54,729 nt of DNA from assembly GCA_949025205.1 (NCBI GenBank), contig CARMXJ010000005.1, positions 1 to 54,729 on the forward strand, given 5' to 3'. The notes under the pieces were generated by a model. It was not told where the DNA came from, searched no databases, and saw only the letters and a program-made list of their open reading frames with translations. This document shows positions 1 through 8,551 of this stretch, piece after piece. A program made the translations under genes and the position numbers. The DNA is from an uncultured Bacilli bacterium. GTDB taxonomy: Bacteria; Bacillota_I; Bacilli_A; RF39; UBA660. The first letter of the stretch is position 1. Each line of letters starts with the position of its first letter.

Positions 1-214
1 CTTCATTTTTAAAAATCAAATCCACTTCACTATTTACAAGATTACTATTATATCCCACTTCTGGATAAACAAGTTCCAAATTGTTTTCCAAATCTTCATA
101 AGGAATATTCGTAACATCACTAATAATTCGTGCCATATAATTTCGTATATCTTTATTTTCCTTAGCCAAAGCCTTTTTAATTACTTTATCATTTAAATAT
201 TTAATTTGTTGCAT
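1..214 (-). CDS. Rpn-type PD-(D/E)XK nuclease / putative transposase, 5' part only
   Basis: The reading frame starts at the ATG at 214 behind a clear GGGAGGA ribosome binding site and runs off the left window edge after 71 codons. It begins MQQIKYLNDKVIKKALAKEN and continues with NIPYEDLENNLEL and then SEVDLIF. This layout (N-terminal 'KYLND..K' block, a short helix, then a beta strand ending in an acidic VD) resembles the start of the Rpn / PD-(D/E)XK family often annotated as recombination-promoting nuclease or transposase. The catalytic core lies outside the window, so activity cannot be judged. The family match is by memory of the pattern and is moderately secure; that a real gene starts here is more certain. 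Confidence 0.6.
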   Translation of the reverse strand, partial: MQQIKYLNDKVIKKALAKENKDIRNYMARIISDVTNIPYEDLENNLELVYPEVGYNSNLVNSEVDLIFKNE

Positions 215-394
215 AGAATCCTCCCTGTTTTGCCCACTTTAACAAAGAAAACAGTTTTCTGCAAATCACCAAAAAAGCAAAAAGAGCCACAAAAAAAGAA
301 ACATTCTCAAAAAATATTCTCTTTTTTTAAAAACATTTCTAAAATTGAAAATAAAAACGACAAAATTAGTTTTATTTTTCTTGTTTCAAACAAA
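215..394. other. AT-rich intergenic stretch downstream of mraY
   Basis: About 180 bases between the mraY stop and the start of the Rpn-type gene, both on the minus strand. It is dominated by A and T runs. On the minus strand an imperfect stem (GAAAAATAAAAC with GTTTTTATTTTC, two mismatches) lies at about 350-383. It has no GC-rich core and no clean U-tract, so it is only a weak terminator candidate. No gene with a convincing ribosome binding site is visible. Confidence 0.4.
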
Positions 395-1387
395 TTAAAT
401 CCATACTCCATACGTAATTGCAGCCATAGCAAGTAAAAATCCAATCACCCAAAAAAGCTTTACAATATCAGTCTCAGACCAACCTATTTGTTCAAAATGA
501 TGATGAAGTGGTGCCATTTTAAATATCTTTTTATGAAATTTACGTATCGCAATAATTTGGATAAAACTAGAAATGGTTTCAACAACAAAGATGCCTCCCA
601 CAAGAACTAAAGAAAGTTCATGTCGAGATACAATTGCAACTGTTGCAAGAGCTCCTCCTAAAGAAAGACTTCCTAAATCTCCCATAAATATTTTAGCAGG
701 ATGCGTATTATAAAGTAAAAATCCAAGTAAACTTCCCACTAACAAAAAGCAGAAAATAGCAACTTCTTCATACCCTTGCATCCAACCCGTATTCCAAGTA
801 ATAATTCCAAAAGCTAAGAATGCTATAGCGGATAATCCTCCTGCTAAACCATCGAGTCCATCTGTAATATTTACAGCATTACTTGTTCCTACTAAAACAA
901 ACAAAATAAAGATACCAAAAAGCCATCCCATAGGAATATTAACACCAATAGAAGTTATCCATAAAACAGGTTCTCCTCCGTTTTTCATAAATACATAGAA
1001 AAACACAAGAGCAATAGCCATTTGCAATAAAAATTTGGTTGTAATACTAAGTCCTTTATTGTTTTTAAAACGTATCTTTAAATAGTCATCCATAAAACCT
1101 AAAATAGCATAAGCCACAAACACGAAAATCAGAATAAACAAATTGTGGTTCATCGTAATGCTGCCTCGAATATAAAGAAGAAAAAGAGACACTAAAACAG
1201 GCACAATAAAGATAAATCCACCCATAGTAGGAATACCATTTTTCTTTAAATGGCGTTCTCCCAAAGTCAAACTTACACTTTGCCCCATTTTTTGCTTTCT
1301 AGCAAAACGAACAAAAAAGAATCCAAATACCATGGAAATAACAAATCCAAGCATTATGGCCATTGCAGCTTTTGCTAATATCAACAT
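395..1387 (-). CDS. mraY: Phospho-N-acetylmuramoyl-pentapeptide transferase
   Basis: MraY moves phospho-MurNAc-pentapeptide from the UDP carrier to undecaprenyl phosphate, forming lipid I at the inner face of the membrane. The 330-residue length and the roughly ten hydrophobic segments fit the family. Diagnostic motifs are present: the aspartate pair near DDYLK, NAVNITDGLDGLAGG around residue 170-185, FMGDLGSLSLGG, and the C-terminal MAPLHHHFEQIGW histidine loop. It lies 73 bp after the stop of a SpoVD-type PBP on the same strand, as in the Bacillus spoVD-murE-mraY order, but murE is absent between them. The ATG at 1387 follows a GAGGTGAAGAG-type binding site. Identification is secure. Confidence 0.97.
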   Translation of the reverse strand: MLILAKAAMAIMLGFVISMVFGFFFVRFARKQKMGQSVSLTLGERHLKKNGIPTMGGFIFIVPVLVSLFLLYIRGSITMNHNLFILIFVFVAYAILGFMDDYLKIRFKNNKGLSITTKFLLQMAIALVFFYVFMKNGGEPVLWITSIGVNIPMGWLFGIFILFVLVGTSNAVNITDGLDGLAGGLSAIAFLAFGIITWNTGWMQGYEEVAIFCFLLVGSLLGFLLYNTHPAKIFMGDLGSLSLGGALATVAIVSRHELSLVLVGGIFVVETISSFIQIIAIRKFHKKIFKMAPLHHHFEQIGWSETDIVKLFWVIGFLLAMAAITYGVWI

Positions 1388-1460
1388 GACTCTTCACCTC
1401 GTAATCAAAATTATACACCAAATAATAAAAAACTTTTGGAATAGAAATCACTATTTTACG

Positions 1461-3368
1461 TTAACTAGACAATAACAAAGACACCTTACTTCCTTCAGGA
1501 ACGTAATAGTTTCCTTCAGGACTTTGGTACGCTATTTTATCTCCTGCACCACTAGTTACAATTTGAAAACCTTTTAATGTTTTTTTGGCTTCTTCTAAGG
1601 TTTGTCCCGTAACATCGGGAAGCATTACATACTTCGTATCAAGCCATGTATATTCTCTTGGCATCCCCTCATTAGTTTTAGCGTATCCATACAAATCAAT
1701 CGCCGCTTTAAAAACATTTTTTGCAATGGGTGCGGATACAACACCTCCATATTGGGTAATACCTTTTGGATTATCAATGGCGACATACACCACAAGCTCT
1801 GGGTCATCTGCTGGCATAAATCCCATAAAAGAAACAATATAATTTCCTACCATATAAACCCCATTGTTTACCTTTTGTGCTGTTCCTGTTTTGCCCCCAA
1901 CACGGTAATTTTCAATGTAAGCGTTCTTCCCCGAACCGTTTGCAACAACACTTTCTAAAGCATATCTTACCATTTTACTTGTTTCTTCACTAATAACTCG
2001 AACTCCGCTATCAGGAGAATTAAATTGAATTACACTATTCGTTTCAGGTTCTGTCATTTTCTGTACGATATAAGGAGTATGTAAAATTCCTCCATTTATA
2101 GCAGCAGATACGGCTCTTACTTGCTGAATAGGAGTCACACTTATTCCTTGCCCAAAACTAGTCGTAGCAAGTTCAACTGGACCCATTTTATCTAAAGAAA
2201 ATAAAATGCCACTGGCTTCTCCATTCAAATCGATTCCTGTTTTTTTTCCAAACCCAAAATTGTGAATATAATTTAAAAGCGTTTCTGCCCCTAACTTCTG
2301 GCCCATCACAACAAACCCTGGATTACAAGAGTTTTCCACCACTTGCAGCATAGTTTCTGCTCCATGTCCTCCTGCTTTCCAACACTTAATTCGGGCCCCT
2401 TCTACTGTAATAGAACCACCATCGTAATAACTATCCTTAAATAAATTAATCGTCTGTTCCTCTAATGAAGAGGCTAAAGTAATAATCTTAAATGTACTTC
2501 CTGGTTCATAAGTCATCCATATGGGCAAATTTCGATTGATAACCTCTACCGAAGAAGTTTGATAACTATTTGGATTAAAATTCGGTCTCGATGCCATCGC
2601 CAGAATCTCTCCTGTTTTTGGATTCATCGCCAAAATCAAAGCTTGTTCTGGATTATATTTAGAAACAACATTATCCAGTTCATTTTCAACGGCAAGTTGT
2701 AAATCAATATCAATTGTTAAATCCACATTTATTCCATTTTGAGGTTCCTCATACACTTCAGTAAGTTCCAGTCGGTTTCCCTTGCCATCCGAAAAATACT
2801 TTATCGCCCCACTTGCACCAGTCAAATACGAATCATAATTAAGCTCAATTCCCGACAAACCTTGGTTATCAATTCCGACATACCCTAAAACATGAGACAA
2901 AACGTTTCCATAAGGATAATACCTTTTGCTTTCCTTTACTAAGTATACCCCATCATACCCTAGATTATTTATCTCTTCTGCTACTTCATAAGAAAGTTGT
3001 CTTCCCTCAGGATGCACCCGTTCAATGGAAGTTCTTTTAGAAACATGGCGATACATCTCTTCATAATTTACATTTAAAATTTCAGCAAGTTTTTTTGCCA
3101 CTTCCTCTTTATTTACAATTTGATTGGGAATCACCACTAAAGAAGTGGTTGTAATATTAGTCGCTAAAACTTTTCCATTTCTATCTCGAATTTCCCCTCT
3201 GTCTGCGGTAATCGGAAGTTCTCTACTCCATAAAGACTCTGCTAAATGACTAAGTTTATTATATTTAAAAACTTGAATATAAAAAACTCGCCCAATAATT
3301 AAAACCAAACAAAATACCACTACTACAAACACAACTCGCATTCGAATATGTATATGATTAAAAAACAT
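1461..3368 (-). CDS. Class B penicillin-binding protein, SpoVD/FtsI type with one PASTA domain
   Basis: A transpeptidase that cross-links peptidoglycan outside the membrane. It has a short N-terminal tail, one membrane segment at about residues 10-30, a PBP dimerisation domain opening with the ADRGEIRDRNGKVLA motif, and a transpeptidase domain with SxxK (STFK, serine near 291), SxN (SCN, near 345) and KTGT (near 493). A single PASTA domain (LPDVTGQTLEEAKKTL) closes the 635-residue chain. Its place directly upstream of mraY and the terminal PASTA argue for the SpoVD/PBP2B group. In Bacillus SpoVD acts on spore cortex, but a vegetative FtsI-like role is equally possible here. It is one of three class B PBPs in the window. 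Start ATG is at 3368 with an AAAGGAGAACC binding site. Confidence 0.93.
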   Translation of the reverse strand: MFFNHIHIRMRVVFVVVVFCLVLIIGRVFYIQVFKYNKLSHLAESLWSRELPITADRGEIRDRNGKVLATNITTTSLVVIPNQIVNKEEVAKKLAEILNVNYEEMYRHVSKRTSIERVHPEGRQLSYEVAEEINNLGYDGVYLVKESKRYYPYGNVLSHVLGYVGIDNQGLSGIELNYDSYLTGASGAIKYFSDGKGNRLELTEVYEEPQNGINVDLTIDIDLQLAVENELDNVVSKYNPEQALILAMNPKTGEILAMASRPNFNPNSYQTSSVEVINRNLPIWMTYEPGSTFKIITLASSLEEQTINLFKDSYYDGGSITVEGARIKCWKAGGHGAETMLQVVENSCNPGFVVMGQKLGAETLLNYIHNFGFGKKTGIDLNGEASGILFSLDKMGPVELATTSFGQGISVTPIQQVRAVSAAINGGILHTPYIVQKMTEPETNSVIQFNSPDSGVRVISEETSKMVRYALESVVANGSGKNAYIENYRVGGKTGTAQKVNNGVYMVGNYIVSFMGFMPADDPELVVYVAIDNPKGITQYGGVVSAPIAKNVFKAAIDLYGYAKTNEGMPREYTWLDTKYVMLPDVTGQTLEEAKKTLKGFQIVTSGAGDKIAYQSPEGNYYVPEGSKVSLLLSS

Positions 3369-3401
3369 AATGGTTCTCCTTTCTAAAATTGTATTAAAAA
3401 G

Positions 3402-3431
3402 GACAAAAAAAAGAAGTGATAAAACACACTT
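3402..3431 (-). terminator. Intrinsic terminator after hsp20
   Basis: On the minus strand AAGTG and CACTT form a short stem (bases 3414-3418 and 3427-3431), followed by C and a run of eight T. It starts just after the hsp20 stop and separates that gene from the downstream PBP. The stem is only five base pairs, so strength is uncertain. Confidence 0.5.
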
Positions 3432-3433
3432 TT

Positions 3434-3850
3434 TTAATCTTCTATTTCAATATATTGTTTTTCGTGACTAATTTTTTCTTCTTTTTTCGGAATATCAATT
3501 TGTAATATTCCATTTTTAAAACTAGCTTTTATATCTTCTTTTGTAATATCTTCTCCAACATAAAAGCTTCTTGAACAAGTTCCCGTATAACGTTCTTTAC
3601 GGACAAATTTTCCTTTTTCTTGTTCTTCATGCACATCGGTTGTACTTGCTTGGATGGTTAAATATCCTTCTTCAATACTCATTTTAATGTTTTCTTTTTC
3701 ATAACCAGGTAAATCAATTGCCAGTACATATTTATCTTCTCTTTCTTCAATATCTGTTTTCATTACTTTACTTTCATGATTATGGAAAAATACATCTCCA
3801 AAAGCATCATCCCATAAATCAAAATCATTTTTTCTTGGTATCATCATCAT
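3434..3850 (-). CDS. Small heat-shock protein, Hsp20 / alpha-crystallin family
   Basis: An ATP-independent cytoplasmic chaperone that holds unfolding proteins. The 138-residue product has a short N-terminal arm (IPRKNDFDLWDDAFGD), an alpha-crystallin domain from about residue 30 to 128 with DLPGYEKENIKMSIEEGYL and the hallmark FKNGILQIDIPK near the end, and a short acidic tail. Length fits bacterial Hsp18-type proteins. ATG 3850 follows AAAGGAAG at normal spacing. A CIRCE operator sits over its promoter at 3945-3986, so control by HrcA is expected. HrcA itself is not in the window. It is flanked by envelope genes and has no obvious link to them. Confidence 0.95.
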   Translation of the reverse strand: MMMIPRKNDFDLWDDAFGDVFFHNHESKVMKTDIEEREDKYVLAIDLPGYEKENIKMSIEEGYLTIQASTTDVHEEQEKGKFVRKERYTGTCSRSFYVGEDITKEDIKASFKNGILQIDIPKKEEKISHEKQYIEIED

Positions 3851-3944
3851 ATAAATCCGCTTCCTTTCTAATATGTTTTGTTACTAGTTTGTGTAACAAT
3901 AGCATTTATATGTAAAAAATACCAAATTATCTTTTACAATTATT

Positions 3945-3972
3945 AGTATAACACATTTTTTAGCAATGTCAA
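3945..3972 (-). promoter_or_regulatory. hsp20 promoter with extended -10
   Basis: On the minus strand a TTGACA -35 box (3967-3972) and a TATACT -10 box (3945-3950) are separated by 16 bases. The -10 is preceded by TG at the extended position. The -35 box lies inside the CIRCE element, so bound HrcA would block RNA polymerase directly. Confidence 0.8.
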
Positions 3973-3986
3973 GTATCGAGTGCTAA
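3960..3986 (-). promoter_or_regulatory. CIRCE element (HrcA operator)
   Basis: Read on the minus strand the left arm is TTAGCACTC, identical to the CIRCE consensus half. A 9-base spacer follows, then CATTGCTAA, which matches the consensus GAGTGCTAA in its last six bases and has changes in the first three. Arm length and 9-base spacing are exactly those of CIRCE. It overlaps the stop codon of the 41-aa ORF upstream and the -35 box of the hsp20 promoter. Confidence 0.88.
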
Positions 3987-4108
3987 TGTTCATTTTCATT
4001 ATATAGTAGAACCTTCTCTTCTGCTCTTGCACATTTTCCCGATACCACACAAAGAGAATATACAAGCAAAACTAAAAAAGCGACAAAACAAGCAAATAAG
4101 AATTTCAT
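3983..4108 (-). CDS. Small single-pass membrane peptide, 41 aa
   Basis: Starting at ATG 4108, behind a good AAGGAAG site 8 bases upstream, is a 41-codon frame: MKFLFACFVAFLVLLVYSLC, then VVSGKCARAEEKVLLYNENEH. It has a hydrophobic stretch at residues 2-22, two nearby cysteines and an acidic tail, so it would be a membrane-anchored or secreted micropeptide. Its stop lies inside the CIRCE element, so the two are tightly packed. A TATACT -10-like box lies near 4171-4176 on the same strand, without a clear -35. I do not recognise the family. The binding site and membrane segment argue for a real gene. Confidence 0.55.
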   Translation of the reverse strand: MKFLFACFVAFLVLLVYSLCVVSGKCARAEEKVLLYNENEH

Positions 4109-4210
4109 ACCACACACTTCCTTACTACATTCTATTTATTAAAATAAACAAAATGAAAAATTTTATGTAGTATAATCTCTTAAATACACTTTTTTTGTCG
4201 AACTATGTCT

Positions 4211-4951
4211 TTATTTTATATTTTCTCCTAAAATATCTTCATTTTTTAATACTTTTAAAGGATTATAATGCGTTAATTCCTCATACTTGGCTAAAGATAT
4301 GGTTTTAATTAACTTTTTCTTTACTTTTTTAAAATTGGTAAACATAATATCATCTTGATGATGGACGTCAGTCGCCAAAAAATGATATTTATTATTCTTT
4401 AATAAATAAAAGAACAACTTTTTAGCACTTTTTCCATATTTAGCTACCACATTTTCAACATTTCCTTGAAACAAGCATCCCATTTCCAAAAACTTCTCTA
4501 TTTTTTCAGGTTCACTTTGTAAATAGCGATAACGCTCGGGATGAGCAATAATAGGAACAAATCCTTTGCTTCTTAACAAAAATAAGATATTATATAAATC
4601 GCTTGTTAGTTGGTCAACGGGAAGTTCTATTAGAATATAACGACTACCATTTAAAGTAGCTACTTTTCCCTCTTCGATAAGCAAAAGTATATCTCCATCA
4701 ATAAATACTTCATTTCCTAAAAATAAAGAAATAGAAATATTTTGGTCCATTGCTACTTTTTTTATATTTTGTAATTTTTGCAGCTTCTCTTCATTATTTT
4801 CCATATATTTACTGCAAGTAATATAATGAGGAGTAGCTATTACAGCTTTTATTCCCATTTTTTGCATTTTTTCTAACAATGCTATGCTTTCTTCAAAACT
4901 TCTTGCCCCATCATCAATTCCACTTATTATATGACTATGTATATCAATCAT
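4211..4951 (-). CDS. cpsB: Tyrosine-protein phosphatase of the CpsB/YwqE PHP family, copy 1
   Basis: A manganese-dependent phosphatase expected to dephosphorylate the partner tyrosine kinase and so tune polysaccharide chain length. PHP motifs are complete: MIDIHSHIISGIDDGARS at the start, a TPHY block near residue 40, GNEVFID, IAHPERYRYL near 140, and TDVHHQDD near 195. I place the start at ATG 4951 because GAGGAT lies 5 bases before it and the protein then begins MIDIHSH like copy 2; an ATG at 4963 overlapping the kinase stop would add four residues. It is the last gene of the wzz-kinase-phosphatase module at 4211-6326. A second version of the module lies just upstream. Confidence 0.92.
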   Translation of the reverse strand: MIDIHSHIISGIDDGARSFEESIALLEKMQKMGIKAVIATPHYITCSKYMENNEEKLQKLQNIKKVAMDQNISISLFLGNEVFIDGDILLLIEEGKVATLNGSRYILIELPVDQLTSDLYNILFLLRSKGFVPIIAHPERYRYLQSEPEKIEKFLEMGCLFQGNVENVVAKYGKSAKKLFFYLLKNNKYHFLATDVHHQDDIMFTNFKKVKKKLIKTISLAKYEELTHYNPLKVLKNEDILGENIK

Positions 4952-4959
4952 TTTTATCC

Positions 4960-5628
4960 TCATTCATAGTAATTTCCATAATAACTACCATGGGTATCAG
5001 CAGTTCTATTAACAATGACTCCCGCAATATCTGCCCCTACACTTAAAAGGCTTTTTTTCGTAAATTCTAAATCATTGGTTTTGGTATAATTTAGAGAGGC
5101 AACAATCACGGTTTTATCTACATATTTTGTTAATATTAACGAATCGGTTAAGCCATTTACAGGAGTCCCATCTAAGATAATATAATCAAATCTCTCAGAC
5201 AACGTTCTCAAAAGCACTTTTGTCTTTGGAGAATTTAAAAGTTCACTTGGATTTGGAGGAACAACACCTTTTGGTAAAAGATACAAATTTTCAATATTTG
5301 TTCTTCTTATATAACTATTAAACTTAACTTCTACATTTTCTAAAAGCAAATTAGAAAGTCCTCTATCATTTTCAATATTAAAAATTTTATGAAGTCTTCC
5401 TTTTCGCATGTCACAGTCCATTAAAAGAACTTTACTTCCATTTTGAGCAAAAGCAGTAGCTAAGTTAGTACTAATAAAACTTTTTCCTTCTGCTGGCACG
5501 GAGGAAGTAATTAAAATGGAACGTACCTTTTTATCAACACCGGAAAACTCAATATTGGTTCTTATAATCCGTATGGCTTCCGCAACACTAGATTTCGGAT
5601 TTTTATCCACTATAATTTCATTATTCAT
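4960..5628 (-). CDS. cpsD: Bacterial tyrosine kinase of the CpsD/CapB type, copy 1
   Basis: The cytoplasmic half of a BY-kinase, active when paired with a membrane activator of the Wzz type. At 222 residues it carries the P-loop SSVPAEGKSF (about residues 43-52), a Walker A' block LLMDCDMRKGRLH, and the Walker B-like IILDGTPVNGLTDS. The C-terminus holds the tyrosine cluster YYGNYYE that is normally autophosphorylated. It begins 2 bp after the Wzz stop, and its stop is close to the start of the phosphatase, so all three are co-translated. The product resembles the copy at 7131-7805 along its whole length. Confidence 0.93.
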   Translation of the reverse strand: MNNEIIVDKNPKSSVAEAIRIIRTNIEFSGVDKKVRSILITSSVPAEGKSFISTNLATAFAQNGSKVLLMDCDMRKGRLHKIFNIENDRGLSNLLLENVEVKFNSYIRRTNIENLYLLPKGVVPPNPSELLNSPKTKVLLRTLSERFDYIILDGTPVNGLTDSLILTKYVDKTVIVASLNYTKTNDLEFTKKSLLSVGADIAGVIVNRTADTHGSYYGNYYE

Positions 5629-5630
5629 TT

Positions 5631-6326
5631 TTATCTTTTACCCCCTTTTTTCTTCTTAGAATAATCAGGAACAGAACCTAATATCGTTAGTTCGTATTTT
5701 CTTTCCACATCCGATACACTTTTAATTGTCGTATCAAAATAATAAATAATAAATAAAATAACAAATGCAAGAACAAACCCAGCAGCTAGATAAAGAATCA
5801 CTTGTTTTGTAACATTTAAATTAGAAGGAATTGACTCTATCTCAGCATAATCCAAAATAGATACGTTCGATAAATTATACAAATCCTTTGCTTCTTCTCC
5901 AAAGACTTCTGCTACTTCATTAGCAATCAAATACGCCTCTTTAGCATCTTGATTTGTAACGGATATTTCAATAATTTCTGTATCATTTACAGAACCAACA
6001 CTAATCATCTTAGCAAGCGCTTTGGTATCATAAGAAAGACGTAAATTAGAAATAACTTGATTTAAAACTCGACGACTCTTTACAATTTCTTGGTAAGTAC
6101 TTACAAGTTTAGAATTTACCGTCAAATCGGATTGTGTGATGGAAGATTCACTATTTCCATTACTAAATCCTGTTAAAATAATACTCGTTTTGGATGTAAA
6201 TTCTGGTTTTTGCACAAAAACAGAATACAAACATCCACATGTAACCACTAAAGCAACAATTGCCATAAAAGAAACTATTTTAGTTCCAAAATACGACAAT
6301 AAATCGCGAATATCCAGTTCTTCCAT
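5631..6326 (-). CDS. cpsC: Wzz/CpsC-type chain-length regulator and kinase activator, copy 1
   Basis: A membrane protein with two transmembrane segments (about residues 18-38 and 180-202) around an extracellular Wzz domain containing SKTSIILTGF and an SKLVSTYQEIVKSRRVLNQV helix. The short cytoplasmic tail (LTILGSVPDYSKKKKGGKR) contacts the kinase. I use ATG 6326, giving MEELDIRDLLSYFG, because it aligns with copy 2 (MEEISLKELGEYI); the open frame extends 23 codons further upstream but the extension is not typical. The 231-residue length fits Gram-positive CpsC/CapA proteins. It controls export and polymer length together with the downstream kinase. Confidence 0.9.
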   Translation of the reverse strand: MEELDIRDLLSYFGTKIVSFMAIVALVVTCGCLYSVFVQKPEFTSKTSIILTGFSNGNSESSITQSDLTVNSKLVSTYQEIVKSRRVLNQVISNLRLSYDTKALAKMISVGSVNDTEIIEISVTNQDAKEAYLIANEVAEVFGEEAKDLYNLSNVSILDYAEIESIPSNLNVTKQVILYLAAGFVLAFVILFIIYYFDTTIKSVSDVERKYELTILGSVPDYSKKKKGGKR

Positions 6327-6406
6327 AGCCACACACCCTATTCTTCTTACAATTATAGCATGAAGCTTTTTTTTTGTACAGATAGAAAAAAACAACTAGC
6401 AAATTT

Positions 6407-7138
6407 CTAGTCATTTTCTTCGTAAAACCCGTCTAACAACTTTTGTGGGTTTGTTTTCGTTAAAAGAGTCAAATAATCTTCCCCCACAAACTTTAAAAGT
6501 TTCTTATAAATACTTCCAAATTTTCGAAAAAACTTAGAACCTTCCCGATGAATATCACTTCCTAAAACAAAATAACGTTTGTCTTTCAAAAGCTTTTTGG
6601 CCAATTTTTCAGCATGACGACCATACTTTCCATCGAAAGATTCAAAATTACCTTGTAATAAAATACCCATATCTGTATATTTATCAATTAACTTTGGATT
6701 TTTTTGAAAAAGTACATAACGTTCTGGATGAGCAAGTACTATATGAACACCACTAGAGATTAGTTCAAATAGCATATCCAAATCCGAATGCATATGTTCT
6801 AACAAAGGAAGTTCTACTAAAAGATAATTCGTTTGATTAATTGTAAAAATATCTTGGCTTTTTATTTTTTGAACAATATCTTCAAACAAATAAACTTCAT
6901 TTCCTAAATAAAGTTTCAAATGAATATTTTCCCTTTTTATCTTTTCTTTTAACTCTTTTATAATTTCCTTTTTCTTTTTATTATCTGCTACATATTCGGT
7001 ATTTTCCATATAATGTGGCGTAATAATAATTTTTTCAAATCCTAAACCTTCCATTTGTTTTAGGATAGACAAACTTTCTTCTAATGTTCTTGCTCCATCA
7101 TCGATTCCATATAAAATATGGGAATGTACATCAATCAT
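6407..7138 (-). CDS. cpsB: Tyrosine-protein phosphatase of the CpsB/YwqE PHP family, copy 2
   Basis: Second PHP phosphatase, 243 residues, with the same motif order as copy 1: MIDVHSHILYGIDDGARTLE, TPHYMENTEY, GNEVYLFED, LAHPERYVLF and GSDIHREGSKF. Metal-binding histidines and aspartates are all kept, so it should be active. It overlaps the upstream kinase by 8 bases (7131-7138), which implies translational coupling. Its stop is 80 bases before the start of the second module's wzz. The divergence between the copies shows that the duplication is not recent, or that the modules were acquired separately. Confidence 0.92.
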   Translation of the reverse strand: MIDVHSHILYGIDDGARTLEESLSILKQMEGLGFEKIIITPHYMENTEYVADNKKKKEIIKELKEKIKRENIHLKLYLGNEVYLFEDIVQKIKSQDIFTINQTNYLLVELPLLEHMHSDLDMLFELISSGVHIVLAHPERYVLFQKNPKLIDKYTDMGILLQGNFESFDGKYGRHAEKLAKKLLKDKRYFVLGSDIHREGSKFFRKFGSIYKKLLKFVGEDYLTLLTKTNPQKLLDGFYEEND

Positions 7139-7805
7139 TTGTATAATAATCGTTATAATAAGAGCTAGAAGAATTATTAGATACTTTGTTTAAAACAACC
7201 CCTGCAATATCTACTTCTAAATTTTGTAAACTTTTAATTGTATTTTCAAGTAAATTCATTTTTGTATAGTTAGCAGCACTTACTACCACTACTTTATCTA
7301 CATATTTGGTAAATACCAAGGAATCCGTTAATCCATTAATGGGCGTACCATCAAATATAATAACATCAAAATCTTTTTGAATTTGCTCTAAAAAGACTGC
7401 AATGTTTGGTGAATCCAAAAGTTCACTTGGATTTGGAGGGACAACGCCTCTTGTAATAAGAAATAAATTTTCAATATTGGTTTCTTTTACATATTTTTTA
7501 TATTTCTTTCCTTCATCATTAACCAAAAGTTCAGAGAAACCATTTTTGTTACTAGCTTTAAATACTTGATGCAGTCTTCCCAAACGTAAATCAGCATCTA
7601 CAAGTAAAACTTTCAAATTCTTTTGGGCAAAAGAAACAGCCAAATTAGAACTAACAAAACTTTTCCCTTCTCCTTTAACAGAAGAAGTAACAAGAATCAT
7701 TTTTCCTTTTTTAAGTTTTAAAGAAAACTGAATATTGGTTCTAATAACACGTATAGCTTCTGCTACACTGGATTTTGGATTTTTATTAACAATTAACTCA
7801 TCCAT
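7131..7805 (-). CDS. cpsD: Bacterial tyrosine kinase of the CpsD/CapB type, copy 2
   Basis: A 224-residue BY-kinase with P-loop SSVKGEGKSFVS, Walker A' LLVDADLRLGRLH, Walker B IIFDGTPINGLTDS and a C-terminal SSSSYYNDYYTND tyrosine cluster. Compared with copy 1, KNPKSSVAEAIR.IRTNI, RGVVPPNPSELL and TKYVDK are nearly identical while the middle differs. The start ATG overlaps the Wzz stop by one base (TAATG) and the 3' end overlaps the phosphatase gene, so the three genes are translated as a unit. It should pair with the Wzz protein encoded just upstream; cross-talk with copy 1 is possible. Confidence 0.93.
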   Translation of the reverse strand: MDELIVNKNPKSSVAEAIRVIRTNIQFSLKLKKGKMILVTSSVKGEGKSFVSSNLAVSFAQKNLKVLLVDADLRLGRLHQVFKASNKNGFSELLVNDEGKKYKKYVKETNIENLFLITRGVVPPNPSELLDSPNIAVFLEQIQKDFDVIIFDGTPINGLTDSLVFTKYVDKVVVVSAANYTKMNLLENTIKSLQNLEVDIAGVVLNKVSNNSSSSYYNDYYTND

Positions 7806-8527
7806 TATTTTTTACCCCCTTTGTTTTTACTCTTTTTCTTTTTGTTTTTATTATTATAGTCTGGAATGGAACCAAGGACTGGAACATCTACTCTAGCTTC
7901 TATTTGACTTGTATTTTTAATCGTTGTATCAAAATAATACGCAATAAACACAAGAACAAAAGCAACGACTAATCCAGCTCCAAGCGATAAAACTGTAGCT
8001 CTTTTAATTCCCATATTGCTTGCTTTTGTAGCAATACTTGGCGTATCTAAAATACTAACGTTAGAAACATTATAAATCGATTTAACCTCTTCACTAAATA
8101 CATCGGCAATTTTCTTAACAATATGATAAGCAAGTTCTGCATTTTCATCTGTCACCGTAATTTTAATAATTTCGGTATCTGTAACGCCTGTAACAGAAAT
8201 ATGTTTTGCAAGAGTTTCTACATCATAACTAAGGCGTAAATCACGAATAACTTGTTCCAAAACCTTTTTAGATTTTGTAATTTCTTGATAAGTTGCAAGT
8301 AATTTTTGATTGATATTTAAATCATTCGTACTAATAGCTGCTTCATTATCTTTATTTACATTCGTAAATCCTGTTAAAATAATGGACGTAGATGATTCAT
8401 ATTTAGGCACTTGAAGCACTGTTAAATAAAACATGCCAATGCAACAAACACTTAATGTTATGGCAATAACATATAAAATTTTAGATAGGATATATTCTCC
8501 TAACTCTTTTAGACTAATTTCTTCCAT
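7805..8527 (-). CDS. cpsC: Wzz/CpsC-type chain-length regulator and kinase activator, copy 2
   Basis: A 240-residue membrane protein with two membrane segments (about 18-38 and 180-205), an extracellular domain with SSTSIILTGFTNVNK and the helix TYQEITKSKKVLEQVIRDLR, and a lysine-rich cytoplasmic tail. The start is ATG 8527, because GGGAGG lies 7 bases upstream; a TTG two codons earlier overlaps that spacing. It is first in a run of six genes reaching 4211 and has its own promoter at 8552-8580. It differs from copy 1 mostly in the extracellular part, the region that would set chain length. Confidence 0.9.
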   Translation of the reverse strand: MEEISLKELGEYILSKILYVIAITLSVCCIGMFYLTVLQVPKYESSTSIILTGFTNVNKDNEAAISTNDLNINQKLLATYQEITKSKKVLEQVIRDLRLSYDVETLAKHISVTGVTDTEIIKITVTDENAELAYHIVKKIADVFSEEVKSIYNVSNVSILDTPSIATKASNMGIKRATVLSLGAGLVVAFVLVFIAYYFDTTIKNTSQIEARVDVPVLGSIPDYNNKNKKKKSKNKGGKK

Positions 8528-8551
8528 AGTCAACCTCCCAATTTGCGCAAT

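Noticed and set aside
206..436. Plus-strand open frame of 76 codons antisense to the end of mraY and its downstream region
   Set aside because: No ribosome binding site and a composition explained by A/T runs; its last part overlaps mraY, a certain gene on the other strand.
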